Counted from the stretch's first letter, positions 19,111 to 27,876 are shown. The stretch is 64,000 nt of DNA from JAVKBW01 sp964352715 (GCA_964352715.1 CAYGSU010000001.1:62001-126000), one strand, 5' to 3'. Numbers and translations: made by a program. Notes: a model not told the origin generated them from the letters alone.

Positions 19111-19995
19111 TTATGCGCCCCGCAGCTTGAGCTTCTTGCGGGCTTCAGCCGGGGTCAGCACCTTCGCGCCCATGCGCTCGATTATGCCGACAACCCGTTC
19201 GACCAACTGACCGTTCGTCGCCAGCACACCGCGATCCAGATAGATGTTGTCTTCCAGACCGACGCGGCAATTGCCGCCCATCGCGACCGCGGTCGCCGCC
19301 ATCGGCATCTGCATGCGCGATATGCCGAAGCCGCTCCACGCCGCGCCGTCGGGCAGGTGATCCTTCATTGCTTTCATTGTGTCGACGCTCTGGTCCGCGC
19401 CCCAGGGAATGCCGAGGCAGATCTGGAACATCGGCGGATCGTCGATCAGGCCTTCCTCGATCATCTGGCGGGCGAACCGGATATGGCCCAGTTCGAAGAC
19501 TTCCAGTTCCGGTTTGACACCCCAGGACTGAACCAGTTCCGCCATCTTGCGCAGGGTGGGCGGGGTCGAAATGTAGATTTCGTCGCCATTGCCGAAATTC
19601 AGCGTGCCGCAATCAAGGCTGCAGATTTCAGGCAGGTTTTCCTTCACATGGATCAGCCGTTCTTCGGGTCCGACCATATCGGTGCCGGGACCGGGCATGG
19701 CGGGGTTGTTCGGGTCCGGCGTCCAGTCGCCGCCCATGCCTGCGGTCAGGTTGAGGACGACATCCGTGCCGCTGGAACGGATCCGGTCGACAGCTTCGCG
19801 GAACAGGGCCGGGTCGCGCGACCCCTTGCCGGTTTCCGGATCGCGGACATGAACATGCGCAACCGCTGCGCCGGCCTTGGCGGCCTCAATTGCGGCATTC
19901 GCTACCTGTTCCGGCGTTACCGGAACATTCGGGTTCTTTCCGACCGTGTCGCCGGCGCCGGAAATGGCGCAGGTAATGATCACTTCAAAATTCAT
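19111..19995 (-). CDS. BKACE family beta-keto acid cleavage enzyme, probably dehydrocarnitine-cleaving
   Basis: The 294-residue protein matches the 3-keto-5-aminohexanoate cleavage (BKACE, DUF849) family: ITCAISGAGDT at the N-terminus, the zinc-binding AHVHVRDPETG with His47 and His49, and GLEDNIYLDRG near the C-terminus. BKACE enzymes condense a beta-keto acid with acetyl-CoA and release acetoacetate and a new CoA ester. With carnitine dehydrogenase and a CdhR-type regulator beside it, the likely substrate is 3-dehydrocarnitine, giving betainyl-CoA plus acetoacetate, as for CdhC in pseudomonads. First gene of the leftward BKACE, dehydrogenase, synthetase operon. Confidence 0.88.
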   Translation of the reverse strand: MNFEVIITCAISGAGDTVGKNPNVPVTPEQVANAAIEAAKAGAAVAHVHVRDPETGKGSRDPALFREAVDRIRSSGTDVVLNLTAGMGGDWTPDPNNPAMPGPGTDMVGPEERLIHVKENLPEICSLDCGTLNFGNGDEIYISTPPTLRKMAELVQSWGVKPELEVFELGHIRFARQMIEEGLIDDPPMFQICLGIPWGADQSVDTMKAMKDHLPDGAAWSGFGISRMQMPMAATAVAMGGNCRVGLEDNIYLDRGVLATNGQLVERVVGIIERMGAKVLTPAEARKKLKLRGA

Positions 19996-20108
19996 GGAAG
20001 GTCTCCTGGAGGAATCGGTTGATGGCCCAAATCATTTGTCATAAGGCTTTCGATGATTTTAACTTATTCGCCAATTTGCAGTTTTTTCCGACGAATGACA
20101 GAGGCTAG

Positions 20109-21146
20109 ATGAGCGACGAAGCGACCCATGTCAGTTTTGTTCTGGTGCCGCGATTCAACATGATCGCGCTGATGACCTTTATCGAACCGATGCGGGTTGC
20201 GAACTACCTGTCGCCGGAAGCGCTGTACAGCTGGGACTACAGGTCGCCGACGCCGGGCGATGTAATCGCCAGCAATGGCCTGAAGGTTGAATGCGGCGCG
20301 CTGGAGCAGCCGGATGCGCCGGAATCCAGCATGGTTGCTGTCTGTGCAAGCTGGGGCGCTGAACATTACCACAACAAGGAATTGTCGAGCTGGCTGCGTC
20401 ATCAGGGGCGTCACGGCGCGCAAATGATCGGCGTCGAGCTGGGCGTGTATCAGCTTGCCCGCGCCGGACTGCTTTCCGGCCACATGGTCACGACGCACTG
20501 GTCCTGGCTTCCCGGCTTTGCGGAGGATTATCCGCAGATCGACGTGCGCGAACAATTGTACACGACCGACCGCACGGTGATGAGTTGCGCCGGCTTCACG
20601 TCAGGCCTCGACCTGATGTTAAGTCTGATTGCCAGACAGCAGGGCGAACAGCTTGCGTCGGAAGTAGCCAACCAGATCATGCACTATCCGCGCCGTCCGG
20701 CCGAAGGCGCGCAGCGCCACGCTACCGGCGGCATCGATTCAGAAGTTCATCCGGAAGTCCGCGCTGCGATGGCGCTGATCGAGGAGAATATCGAGGAGCC
20801 ATTGAGCGTGCCGGATCTGTGCGAGAAGCTGGACGTGTCGCAGCGCCAGCTTGAGCGGCTTTTCAAGCGCGATACCGGCTGCACCATTGTACAGTTCTAT
20901 TCGCTGCTACGGCTGCAATATGCGCGGGTGCTGCTGACAAGCACGCATATGTCGATCCGGGAAGTGTCGGCGGCCTGCGGCTTCAACTCGATGTCGTATT
21001 TTTCGCAGGCATTTTACAAGACCTTTGGAAAAATGCCGAGCGCCTACCGGCAGTCATGGCCGGACAGCGAACCGGCACCGTCCTGGCCGGGCACGGTCTA
21101 TTCCTTCAATCTCCGAGCGCGCCTGCAAAAAGCACAAAAAGCCTAG
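20109..21146 (+). CDS. cdhR: GlxA-family AraC-type transcriptional regulator, CdhR-like
   Basis: A 345-residue regulator with an N-terminal DJ-1/PfpI (glutamine-amidotransferase-like) sensor domain (about 8-190, VCASWGAEHY and MVTTHWSW) and a C-terminal AraC double HTH (about 220-330, LCEKLDVSQRQLERLFKRD and REVSAACGFNSMSYFSQAF). This layout and the position between BKACE and carnitine dehydrogenase genes match CdhR, the carnitine-responsive activator of pseudomonads. It is divergent from the BKACE operon over 113 bases that probably hold the promoter and operator. The symbol is by analogy; the ligand has not been shown. Confidence 0.8.
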   Translation: MSDEATHVSFVLVPRFNMIALMTFIEPMRVANYLSPEALYSWDYRSPTPGDVIASNGLKVECGALEQPDAPESSMVAVCASWGAEHYHNKELSSWLRHQGRHGAQMIGVELGVYQLARAGLLSGHMVTTHWSWLPGFAEDYPQIDVREQLYTTDRTVMSCAGFTSGLDLMLSLIARQQGEQLASEVANQIMHYPRRPAEGAQRHATGGIDSEVHPEVRAAMALIEENIEEPLSVPDLCEKLDVSQRQLERLFKRDTGCTIVQFYSLLRLQYARVLLTSTHMSIREVSAACGFNSMSYFSQAFYKTFGKMPSAYRQSWPDSEPAPSWPGTVYSFNLRARLQKAQKA

Positions 21147-21158
21147 GCGTTTCCGGCA

Positions 21159-22109
21159 TCAGCCTTTCGCCTGTCTGACCGCTTTGAGAATACCGACAAT
21201 GGCGCGGTCGCGTTCCGCCGCCATCTCCTCGAAACCCCGGTCGCCAGCTATTTCATTGCAGCCGTCAACCATGGCGTCGCGCAGCTCCTTCGTCAGTTCC
21301 GGCGCTTCCAGCCGGGTCCAGGGCAGTTTCAGCGCCGGCCCGAACTGATCGAGATTGGTCGCCATGCCGCCTGCGCCGCAGGCAACATGAAACGCCATGC
21401 ACTGGCCCAGCACGGCCATGCGCGGGCCCGGGCCGTTTATGAGGGCGATGTCTATATCTTCCGGTGTGGCTTCACCGTTCGCCACCATGTGAAGGGCTTC
21501 ACGCCACAGGGCCTCCTGCAGGCGTGTCGCAACGAAACCCGGGACTTCCTTCTTCATTACCAGCGGCGCCTTGCCGGCGACCTCGTAAAACCGCCGCGCC
21601 CAGTCGACAGCGGCCGGATCGGTTTTCTTGCCGCCGATGATCTCGACCAGCGGCAACAGATAGGGCGGGTTGAACGGGTGCCCGATGACGGTGCGATCCG
21701 GCGTCGAACACTTTTCCTGGATATCGGTCATCGGCAGGCCCGACGTGCTGGATGAAATGACAATGCCGGGTCTTACCAGCCGGCCCAGTTTCTCATACAG
21801 GTCCTGTTTGATCGCCAGGTTTTCCGGGCCGCTTTCCTGCACGAACTCGGCATCGGCAACGGCGGCTTCCAGATCGTCCGTTACGACCAGGTTGTCGAGC
21901 GAAGCGCCGGGGGCCAGACCAAGCTCGGTGAGGCTGATCCAGGCTGTTTCCAGCACCTGAGTAAAAGCGGGCTTCTCGTCCATGCTGTGCAGATAGGCTG
22001 TCGTCTGATAGCCGCGCGCCAGAAAGTGTGCCGTCCAGCCTGCGCCGATCGGCCCGGCCCCGAGGCTGGCGATGCGGCGAACGTCTGATGGTTCCGGTCT
22101 GTTGCTCAT
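21159..22109 (-). CDS. cdhA: L-carnitine dehydrogenase (3-hydroxyacyl-CoA dehydrogenase family)
   Basis: This 316-residue NAD-dependent dehydrogenase has the Rossmann motif GAGPIGAGW at residues about 17-25, SSSTSGL, GHPFNPPYLLPLVEIIGG and KEVPGFVATRLQEALWREALH. These blocks agree closely with my recollection of Pseudomonas CdhA/LcdH, including the free-acid (not CoA-ester) subgroup. It would oxidise L-carnitine to 3-dehydrocarnitine in the cytoplasm, feeding the BKACE enzyme. It follows the CaiD homologue by 6 bases in the same operon and converges with the regulator gene. Confidence 0.85.
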   Translation of the reverse strand: MSNRPEPSDVRRIASLGAGPIGAGWTAHFLARGYQTTAYLHSMDEKPAFTQVLETAWISLTELGLAPGASLDNLVVTDDLEAAVADAEFVQESGPENLAIKQDLYEKLGRLVRPGIVISSSTSGLPMTDIQEKCSTPDRTVIGHPFNPPYLLPLVEIIGGKKTDPAAVDWARRFYEVAGKAPLVMKKEVPGFVATRLQEALWREALHMVANGEATPEDIDIALINGPGPRMAVLGQCMAFHVACGAGGMATNLDQFGPALKLPWTRLEAPELTKELRDAMVDGCNEIAGDRGFEEMAAERDRAIVGILKAVRQAKG

Positions 22110-22115
22110 GTTGGT

Positions 22116-22919
22116 TTACCGTCCCTTGAATACCGGTTCACGTTTTTCGACAAAGGCCTGAATGCCTTCCCTTGAATCTTCCGACCGCAGCATTGCCCGA
22201 TAGGTCGGCAGGTCGCCGGTGCGCATGATGTCGAACGCCTTTTCAAGCGGCGCGCCTTCAATGCTGCGCAGAACTTCCTTCACGGTCTGAAGCGCCAGCG
22301 GCGCGGATTTCGCAAGCTGGTGCGCCCATTCCCGCGCTGTTTCCATCAGCTTGTCATAGGGCACAACCTTGTTGACCAGACCATACCCAGCCGCTTCTTC
22401 TGCCCCCATCCGGCGGCCGAGAAACAGCATTTCGACGGCGATATTGTAGGGCAGGCGGCGCGGCAACCGTTGCAGCGCGCCGGCATCCGGCACAATGCCG
22501 AGCGGCATTTCCGGCAGGGCGAATTCAACATGATCGGCGGCGATCAGCAGGTCGGCGCTCATTGCCAGCTCAAACCCGCCGCCAATGACCAGACCGTTCA
22601 GAGCGGCGATGACCGGTTTGTTCAGCTTCCAGTTCTCGGTCAGGCCGGCAAATCCGCCCTCGCCGAAATCACCGGTTTCCCACCAGTTGTCGATGCCCGT
22701 GTCGCTGTCGTTGACATCCTTCAGGTCCCAGCCGGCCGAAAAAATCTTCTGCCCGGCGGCTGTGACGATGCCGACGCGCAGGTCGGGGTCTTCCCGCAAC
22801 AGGGTGAAGGCGGCGGCGAGTTCCCGGCTCATCTCATCGTTGATGGCATTCACCTTCGGCTTGTCCAGCGTGACTTCCAGCACATGGCCATCCCGTACGA
22901 CGGTAACAAAATTCGACAC
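22116..22919 (-). CDS. caiD: Carnitinyl-CoA dehydratase / crotonobetainyl-CoA hydratase (CaiD)
   Basis: The 267-residue crotonase-fold protein shares long blocks with E. coli CaiD as I recall it: FSAGWDLK, GGFAGLTE, ALPEMPLGIVPDAG, GRRMGAEEA and a final KREPVFKGR. The two crotonase glutamates are present at Glu117 (GGGFELA) and Glu137 (ALPEMP). It would hydrate crotonobetainyl-CoA to carnitinyl-CoA. The start is a GTG at 22919. It is the first gene of a two-gene operon with carnitine dehydrogenase. Together with the acyl-CoA dehydrogenase and BKACE it completes a route from gamma-butyrobetaine towards betaine. Confidence 0.85.
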   Translation of the reverse strand: MSNFVTVVRDGHVLEVTLDKPKVNAINDEMSRELAAAFTLLREDPDLRVGIVTAAGQKIFSAGWDLKDVNDSDTGIDNWWETGDFGEGGFAGLTENWKLNKPVIAALNGLVIGGGFELAMSADLLIAADHVEFALPEMPLGIVPDAGALQRLPRRLPYNIAVEMLFLGRRMGAEEAAGYGLVNKVVPYDKLMETAREWAHQLAKSAPLALQTVKEVLRSIEGAPLEKAFDIMRTGDLPTYRAMLRSEDSREGIQAFVEKREPVFKGR

Positions 22920-23103
22920 GTTTAAACCCTTTCAAGAACAATCTGCCAGCTATCGCGGCGACGCGGCCGCAGTACATGCCTGCAGCAATCTTCACCGCCA
23001 TGGCTGGCTGGTTTGCGAGAATTTCGCCAGAAAGTGAGAATTTCCGTCACCGGGTCGCATGCGGTTGCGACAAGCCGGCGCATAGCCCGGCCTGAGCAAT
23101 CCG

Positions 23104-23132
23104 TTGACTTGGCCGCGCCAGAGGGATTTATC
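23104..23132 (+). promoter_or_regulatory. Candidate sigma-70 promoter of the SulP gene
   Basis: TTGACT at 23104 and TTTATC at 23127 are separated by 17 bases, about 55 bases upstream of the transporter ATG. The -35 box is good and the -10 box weak, so this is only a candidate. Confidence 0.35.
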
Positions 23133-23185
23133 ATCGAAGGCAACCTCCCGTTTAACGACGTCATTTTCTTCCCAGAGACTGCTAC

Positions 23186-24898
23186 ATGCCCGGTGACAAC
23201 GCGAAATACTGGCATCTGTTCATTCCGAAATCCTACACCGTGCTGCGCGAGGGGTACGGATTTGGTGATTTCAAAAGCGATGCCGTCAGCGGGTTGACGG
23301 TCGCCATTGTCGCCCTGCCGCTGGCTATGGCGCTGGCGATCGCCTCCGGCGTCGGGCCGGAACGCGGCCTTTTCACCGCCGTCGTTGCCGGATTCATCAT
23401 TTCGGCGCTGGGCGGCAGCCGCTTCCAGATCGGCGGCCCGACAGGCGCGTTCGTTGTCGTTGTGTTCAACATCGTCGCCCAGTTCGGGTATGAAGGGCTG
23501 GTTCTGGCCACGATCATGGCCGGGATCATTCTGCTTGTGGCGGGGTTCGTCGGCTTTGGCACCTATATCAAGTACATCCCCTATCCGGTGGTCACCGGGT
23601 TTACCGGCGGGATCGCCGTAATCATCTTTTCCAGCCAGATAAAGGATCTGCTGGGCCTGCAGATCGACGATGTGCCGGCTGAATTCCTGCCAAAGTGGTC
23701 GTCCTATATCGGCCATTTCGAAACGCTGAACATCGCCACCGCCGCGCTTGGTCTGGGGGCCGTGGCGGCGATTGTGGCGATGCGGAAATATGCGCCGAAA
23801 TGGCCGGCATTCCTGATCTGCGTTGTCGGCGGGACGCTTCTGGTCTGGGGGCTTGATCTTGACGCGGAAACCATCGGCCGGCGCTTCGGCGCCATTCCCA
23901 GTGGCCTGCCTGTTCCGCAGCTTCCCGATTTCGGGTCGCTGACCTATGCCCGATTCGTCGAACTGCTGCCCAGCGCCTTTACCATCGCCTTCCTTGCAGG
24001 GGTCGAATCCCTGCTGTCCGCTGTTGTCGCCGATGGCATGACAGGCCGCCGACACCGGTCGAACTGCGAACTGGTGGCGCAAGGCTTCGCCAATCTCGGT
24101 TCCGCCGCGATGGGCGGCATCCCTGCGACGGGGGCGATTGCCCGCACTGTCACCAACATCCGCTCCGGCGCACGCTCGCCGATCTCCGGCATGCTGCATG
24201 CGATGTTTCTGCTGTTGTTCATGCTAACCCTCGCGCCGTTGATGGGTTATGTGCCGCTCGCAGCCCTTGGTGCAGTGCTGGTCGTGGTCGCCTGGAACAT
24301 GAGCGAGTACAAGCATTTCCTGCGCCTGATGAACGCGCCGGTCGGCGACCGGGTGGTGCTGTTGCTGACATTCGGGCTGACCGTGATGGTCGATCTGACC
24401 GTGGCGATCGAGGTTGGCGTCGTGCTCGCGGCGATCCTGTTCATGCACCGCATGGCGCAGGCGGTGGAAGTCGAAACCCATACGCGTCTGATCGATGAGG
24501 ATGTTGACGATATCACCGACGAACCCCGGACCCGCTATACCGGCTTCAGCGATCTGCCGGACGGGGTGGCGGTCTACACCATCAACGGGCCGTTCTTTTT
24601 CGGTGCGGCCGCCAAGCTGGGGGGCATCCTGCAGCAGGTTGGCGGGTCGCCGAAAGTGCTGATCCTGAACATGAAAAATGTGCCATTGATCGATGCGACC
24701 GGCATGGCTGCGCTCGCCAAATTTTTCGAGCAGTGTCAAGCGATGGGAACCCATGTGATCCTCAGCGGTGTGCCGCCGCAGCCTGCCAAGGCGATCGGCG
24801 ATATGAGCGAGGCACTGTCGGGTTGTTCCTATGAGTTTGCTGCCAATTTCGCCGAGGCGCGCAGCAAGGCGGACGGTGTGATCGGTCGGCCGGCGTGA
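23186..24898 (+). CDS. SulP family inorganic anion transporter with STAS domain
   Basis: The 570 residues hold the SulP membrane domain (about 25-430, many transmembrane helices, ALPLAMALAIASGVGPERGL and a GGPTGAFVV signature) followed by a cytoplasmic STAS domain (about 445-560, LILNMKNVPLIDATGMAAL). SulP proteins carry sulfate, bicarbonate or other anions, with sodium or protons. No sulfate-assimilation genes are near. A bicarbonate role is possible because a DabAB system lies 11 kb away, but nothing here proves it. It starts a single-gene unit divergent from caiD. Confidence 0.93.
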   Translation: MPGDNAKYWHLFIPKSYTVLREGYGFGDFKSDAVSGLTVAIVALPLAMALAIASGVGPERGLFTAVVAGFIISALGGSRFQIGGPTGAFVVVVFNIVAQFGYEGLVLATIMAGIILLVAGFVGFGTYIKYIPYPVVTGFTGGIAVIIFSSQIKDLLGLQIDDVPAEFLPKWSSYIGHFETLNIATAALGLGAVAAIVAMRKYAPKWPAFLICVVGGTLLVWGLDLDAETIGRRFGAIPSGLPVPQLPDFGSLTYARFVELLPSAFTIAFLAGVESLLSAVVADGMTGRRHRSNCELVAQGFANLGSAAMGGIPATGAIARTVTNIRSGARSPISGMLHAMFLLLFMLTLAPLMGYVPLAALGAVLVVVAWNMSEYKHFLRLMNAPVGDRVVLLLTFGLTVMVDLTVAIEVGVVLAAILFMHRMAQAVEVETHTRLIDEDVDDITDEPRTRYTGFSDLPDGVAVYTINGPFFFGAAAKLGGILQQVGGSPKVLILNMKNVPLIDATGMAALAKFFEQCQAMGTHVILSGVPPQPAKAIGDMSEALSGCSYEFAANFAEARSKADGVIGRPA

Positions 24899-24927
24899 AC
24901 AGCGCCGCAGCGGAAGATGCGCCGATT

Positions 24928-25774
24928 CTAGGCCTTCCGGGCCCTCAAGAAAGCGTCCTGGATTTTGTCGCCGGTTACCGGTTTGCTGAACAGATACCCC
25001 TGGACGATATCGCAGTTCATTTCCGCCAACCGGTCGGCAACGTCTTGCGTTTCGACGCCTTCGGCGCAGACAACCAACCCCAGTTCATGGGAAAGCTTGA
25101 CGATGGCTTCGACGATAATGTCTGCCGCCTTTTTGTGCAGGATTTCGGAAGCCAGAGACATATCGATTTTTAGTTCGGTAAAAGGCAGATGATACAGTTG
25201 CAGCAGCGATGAAAAGCCGGTGCCGAAATCGTCGATCGCCAGGTGGATGCCCTTCAGGCGAAGACGTGACAGAATGTCCATGCCGGTCTTGACGTCCGAC
25301 ATCACGGCGTTCTCGGTGATCTCCAGCGTTAGCCGATCCTGAGATATGCCGGCCCGTTTCGCCAGTAATTCAAGGTAGTCCGGTATTGTCAGATCGTTTA
25401 TCAGTCTGGGCGAATAGTTGATGCTCACCCGGGGATAAAGACCAACTTTCTGCCAGGTCGAAAACTGGGCCATCACCATGTCGATGACACTTNNNNNNNN
25501 NNNNNNNNNNNNNNNNNNNNNNNNNNNNNNNNNNNNNNNNNNNNNNNNNNNNNNNNNNNNNNNNNNNNNNNNNNNNNNNNNNNNNNNNNNNNTTGAATTC
25601 ATCGAAGTTGTTTGCGGTGATTGCATCGCAATTCAGGTTCTTGACCAGATCGGCAACATAGGTCGACATGAATTTTTCATCATCGACAACACAGACAGTC
25701 AGGGTCTCTGATTCCGTGTCTGACGCATTTAGGGTCTGCGGAAAATCTACCGAATTTTTTTCATTGAATGTCAT
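24928..25774 (-). CDS. Response regulator with EAL (cyclic-di-GMP phosphodiesterase) output, interrupted by an assembly gap
   Basis: Two pieces lie on either side of a 100-N gap. The 5' piece (25593-25774, start MTFNEKN) begins a receiver domain with the acidic pair in VCVVDDEKF. The 3' piece (24928-25492) is the distal two thirds of an EAL domain: LTLEITENAV, AIDDFGTG, ELKIDMS, VCAEGVET and GYLFSKP. The phosphorylated Asp, the rest of the receiver domain and the EAL signature itself fall in the gap. The two pieces read in different frames as written, so the gap length is arbitrary. Family normal length implies well over 300 missing bases. It should hydrolyse cyclic-di-GMP if intact. Confidence 0.8.
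25493..25592. other. Assembly gap (100 N)
   Basis: A run of exactly 100 N is the convention for a gap of unknown size. It removes the middle of the REC-EAL gene. Confidence 0.99.
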
Positions 25775-26364
25775 TACCGATACCCTGCCGCAGGCCCACA
25801 CGTCGTTTCAGAAGTTACTCGCCGTCTTTCGCATCGATACCTTTTTGCAGGATACTCTGATCGTTCTGCCAAAAAATGAAATACAAAAAACCGAGCCGCG
25901 TTTCCAGCAGTTCGACCCGACACCTGAATGTCTCAAACCCGCATTCTGCCTGCAATCAAGTGCTCAGCCTCACCCCAAAAACAAACTGTTTTGGCTGTAA
26001 TTGATTGATCCTACACCCTTATACATCGTTCGTTAACACCGAAATATAACTGATGCCCTTTGCCTTTGCGTTGACCAAGATCAACTGAGATTGATGCCGA
26101 TCACGCAGGGTGCTACAAACGATTTTAATACAAAAATTCAGTATATGGCACAGAATATATGCTCAAATATGAATATCGATGGACATTCCCGGCAAGCACC
26201 TTTTCAGACCGCTCTATCTGAGGCCGCGTCAGCCTTTCCAAATCAAGCGATCTGTCGAGGGACCTTGTTAAAGGAACCGTCAGCGGAGGAGCAGATGAAT
26301 GCTGGCTTTATTATCTGCAGCGCTGATATATTAGTAGTCGACAATTTCAGAAGCGAGACAATCA
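25775..26364. other. AT-rich intergenic region, about 590 bases
   Basis: This stretch separates the divergent REC-EAL and PanB-like genes. It is visibly richer in A/T than its surroundings. Open frames crossing it lack ribosome-binding sites and family features, so I see no gene. The promoter-proximal end contains the operator-like site at 26323-26337. Confidence 0.6.
26323..26337 (+). promoter_or_regulatory. Operator copy 1 (CTGATATATTAG type), upstream of the PanB-like gene
   Basis: CTGATATATTAGTAG lies 28 bases before the ATG of the PanB-like gene. It is the first of a set of CTGATATATTAG-like sites in this locus; the same ten-base core CTGATATATT recurs at 27862, 28857 (minus) and 33346 (minus). 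The 12-base core is nearly palindromic (CT-R-ATATAT-Y-AG). Confidence 0.6.
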
Positions 26365-27192
26365 ATGCCCAGAATTTTCACATTTGGCGGTAAACAGGTA
26401 GAGCGGAATGTTACGGTCGCTGATCTCATTGCCGGCAAGGGTAAGCGCCAGTTCACCGAAACCACGGTTTTCAGCATAGACGACGCCATTACCGGCGCAG
26501 AAGCCGGGATTGATGTTCTGCGCCCTGAAGACACCTTCGTGAAAGAAACGGTCGCCGCCGCACCGGGCACGTTTATTTCTGCGCTCATTCCCTTTGACGC
26601 CTATGAAACCCCGGACCAAATCCTGGGTGCGGCCATCAGGGCTGTCAGCGCCGGGGCCGATGCTGTCTACACGCCGCGCAGCCTGGATATTGTAGAAATG
26701 CTGGCCAGGGAAGGAATTCCGGTTCAGGGGCATGTCGGCCTTGTTCCCCGCAAATCGACCTGGGTTGGCGGGTTGCGACCGATCGGCAAGACCTGTGAAG
26801 AAGCGCTGGGCGTTCTGCAGGCCTGCAAGGATCTGGAAAACGCCGGCGCCTATGCGGCGGAGGTTGAACTGGTGCCGCCGGAAACCCTGGCAGAAATCAA
26901 CCCGCTGACATCGCTGGTGACGTATTCCATCGGCTGCGGTGGCGTCGGCGATGTTATCTTCCTGTTTATGGACGATATCTGCGGCGCACTGGAAAACCCG
27001 CCCCGGCACGCCAAGGCCTATGGCGATACTCTGAGCCTGCGCAAGCAAATCCGCAGTGAACAGACGCGCGCTCTGAAGGCCTTCAAAAGCGATGTCGACG
27101 CCGGAACGTTTCCCGGGCCTGGTTATGCGAGCAGAATGCCGGAAAGCGAACTCGCGAAGCTTCGAGAGAAACTGGCGGAATTTGGTAACTAA
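26365..27192 (+). CDS. Ketopantoate hydroxymethyltransferase (PanB)-like protein with altered metal site
   Basis: The 275 residues follow the PanB fold: IPFDAYETPDQ, GHVGLVPRKSTWVGGL, IGKTCEEA, and VELVPPETLAEI with Glu168 at the place of the catalytic E. coli Glu181. By eye, the Mg ligands Asp84 and Glu114 of E. coli PanB correspond to Leu74 and Pro104 here, and Asp45 to Glu55. A normal ketopantoate role is therefore doubtful. It has an operator-like site in its promoter that is shared with the GntR/TRAP genes, so a catabolic aldol or lyase reaction is more likely. No pantothenate genes are adjacent. Confidence 0.72.
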   Translation: MPRIFTFGGKQVERNVTVADLIAGKGKRQFTETTVFSIDDAITGAEAGIDVLRPEDTFVKETVAAAPGTFISALIPFDAYETPDQILGAAIRAVSAGADAVYTPRSLDIVEMLAREGIPVQGHVGLVPRKSTWVGGLRPIGKTCEEALGVLQACKDLENAGAYAAEVELVPPETLAEINPLTSLVTYSIGCGGVGDVIFLFMDDICGALENPPRHAKAYGDTLSLRKQIRSEQTRALKAFKSDVDAGTFPGPGYASRMPESELAKLREKLAEFGN

Positions 27193-27219
27193 GCCCGGGT
27201 TGATTCCGGTCGGTCAGGC

Positions 27220-27396
27220 TTATTTCTTTTTCTTCCGCTCTTCCGGAAAGATCCACAGCGCAAAGATCATGAACGCGCCCAGCCCAACGGCGACCCATGG
27301 CGTATACGGCTGCCCGGCTTCGGACTGAAAGTGATACACACCTCCGGAAGCGATGATAACCAGCAGACACAGGATCAGTTTGATGTTGGTTGGCAC
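27220..27396 (-). CDS. Small membrane protein, 58 residues
   Basis: A short gene with a GTG start at 27396 and GGAG nine bases upstream. It encodes two hydrophobic segments (about 5-20 and 33-50, the second reading VAVGLGAFMIFALWIF) and a basic tail EERKKKK. Codon use has the G/C-rich third positions of the neighbours. It lies 18 bases after a four-helix membrane protein gene, so the two are probably an operon. Function unknown. Confidence 0.6.
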   Translation of the reverse strand: MPTNIKLILCLLVIIASGGVYHFQSEAGQPYTPWVAVGLGAFMIFALWIFPEERKKKK

Positions 27397-27414
27397 GGAT
27401 AAGTCTCCTCTGTG

Positions 27415-27819
27415 TTAGTTGCCGGGCGGCAGCGCGTTGACGGCAACGGAAACGATAAGGCATTGGAACGCAACCACGGTCAGCAGCCGCATAAAAAACG
27501 GCATTCGGCAACGCGCAAGGAACTGGACGAACAAGGGGCCGGCGAGCAGGCCGAGGCCGGCTGAAACAATCACCGGCGCTGCTGACGGGCTGGCGGTAAA
27601 CAGCATCGTGAGAATGTAGAGCAGCCCGATCAGGCCAACGCCGATCGCGAGCGCCAGGGAAGAGGTAACGCCGTCCTCGACGGTATTGAAATCGAACGGC
27701 AGGCTGTTGCTGATCACCACGGCGCCCCCGGCAAAGACAATGCCGCAGGACAGGGCGAGCAGCAGGATAACCGGACCGAATTCGGGCGTAAGACCGACAC
27801 TGTTCAAGAACCCGTCCAA
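27415..27819 (-). CDS. Hypothetical inner-membrane protein, 134 residues
   Basis: About four transmembrane segments are visible (near residues 14-37, 53-72, 78-97 and 108-128) with short loops. There is no motif I recognise. It is followed closely by the 58-residue membrane protein gene. An operator-like site at 27862, just upstream, suggests it belongs to the same regulon as the PanB-like gene and the TRAP transporter. It could be a small transporter or an accessory subunit. Confidence 0.65.
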   Translation of the reverse strand: MDGFLNSVGLTPEFGPVILLLALSCGIVFAGGAVVISNSLPFDFNTVEDGVTSSLALAIGVGLIGLLYILTMLFTASPSAAPVIVSAGLGLLAGPLFVQFLARCRMPFFMRLLTVVAFQCLIVSVAVNALPPGN

Positions 27820-27861
27820 AACACGTCACCTGTTCAAGGATTGCCTGAGATTATTGCCAAA

Positions 27862-27876
27862 CTGATATATTAATAA
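27862..27876 (+). promoter_or_regulatory. Operator copy 2 (CTGATATATTAA type) between divergent genes
   Basis: CTGATATATTAATAA sits 43 bases upstream of the leftward membrane-protein gene and about 165 bases upstream of the GntR gene, in their shared intergenic region. Confidence 0.6.

Noticed and set aside
22922..24199. Minus-strand open frame of 425 codons opposite the SulP gene
   Set aside because: It is the antisense shadow of a strongly supported membrane transporter in G/C-rich DNA.
26091..26393. Plus-strand open frame of 100 codons before the PanB-like gene
   Set aside because: Low-complexity composition, no ribosome-binding site, overlap with the operator and with the PanB-like start.
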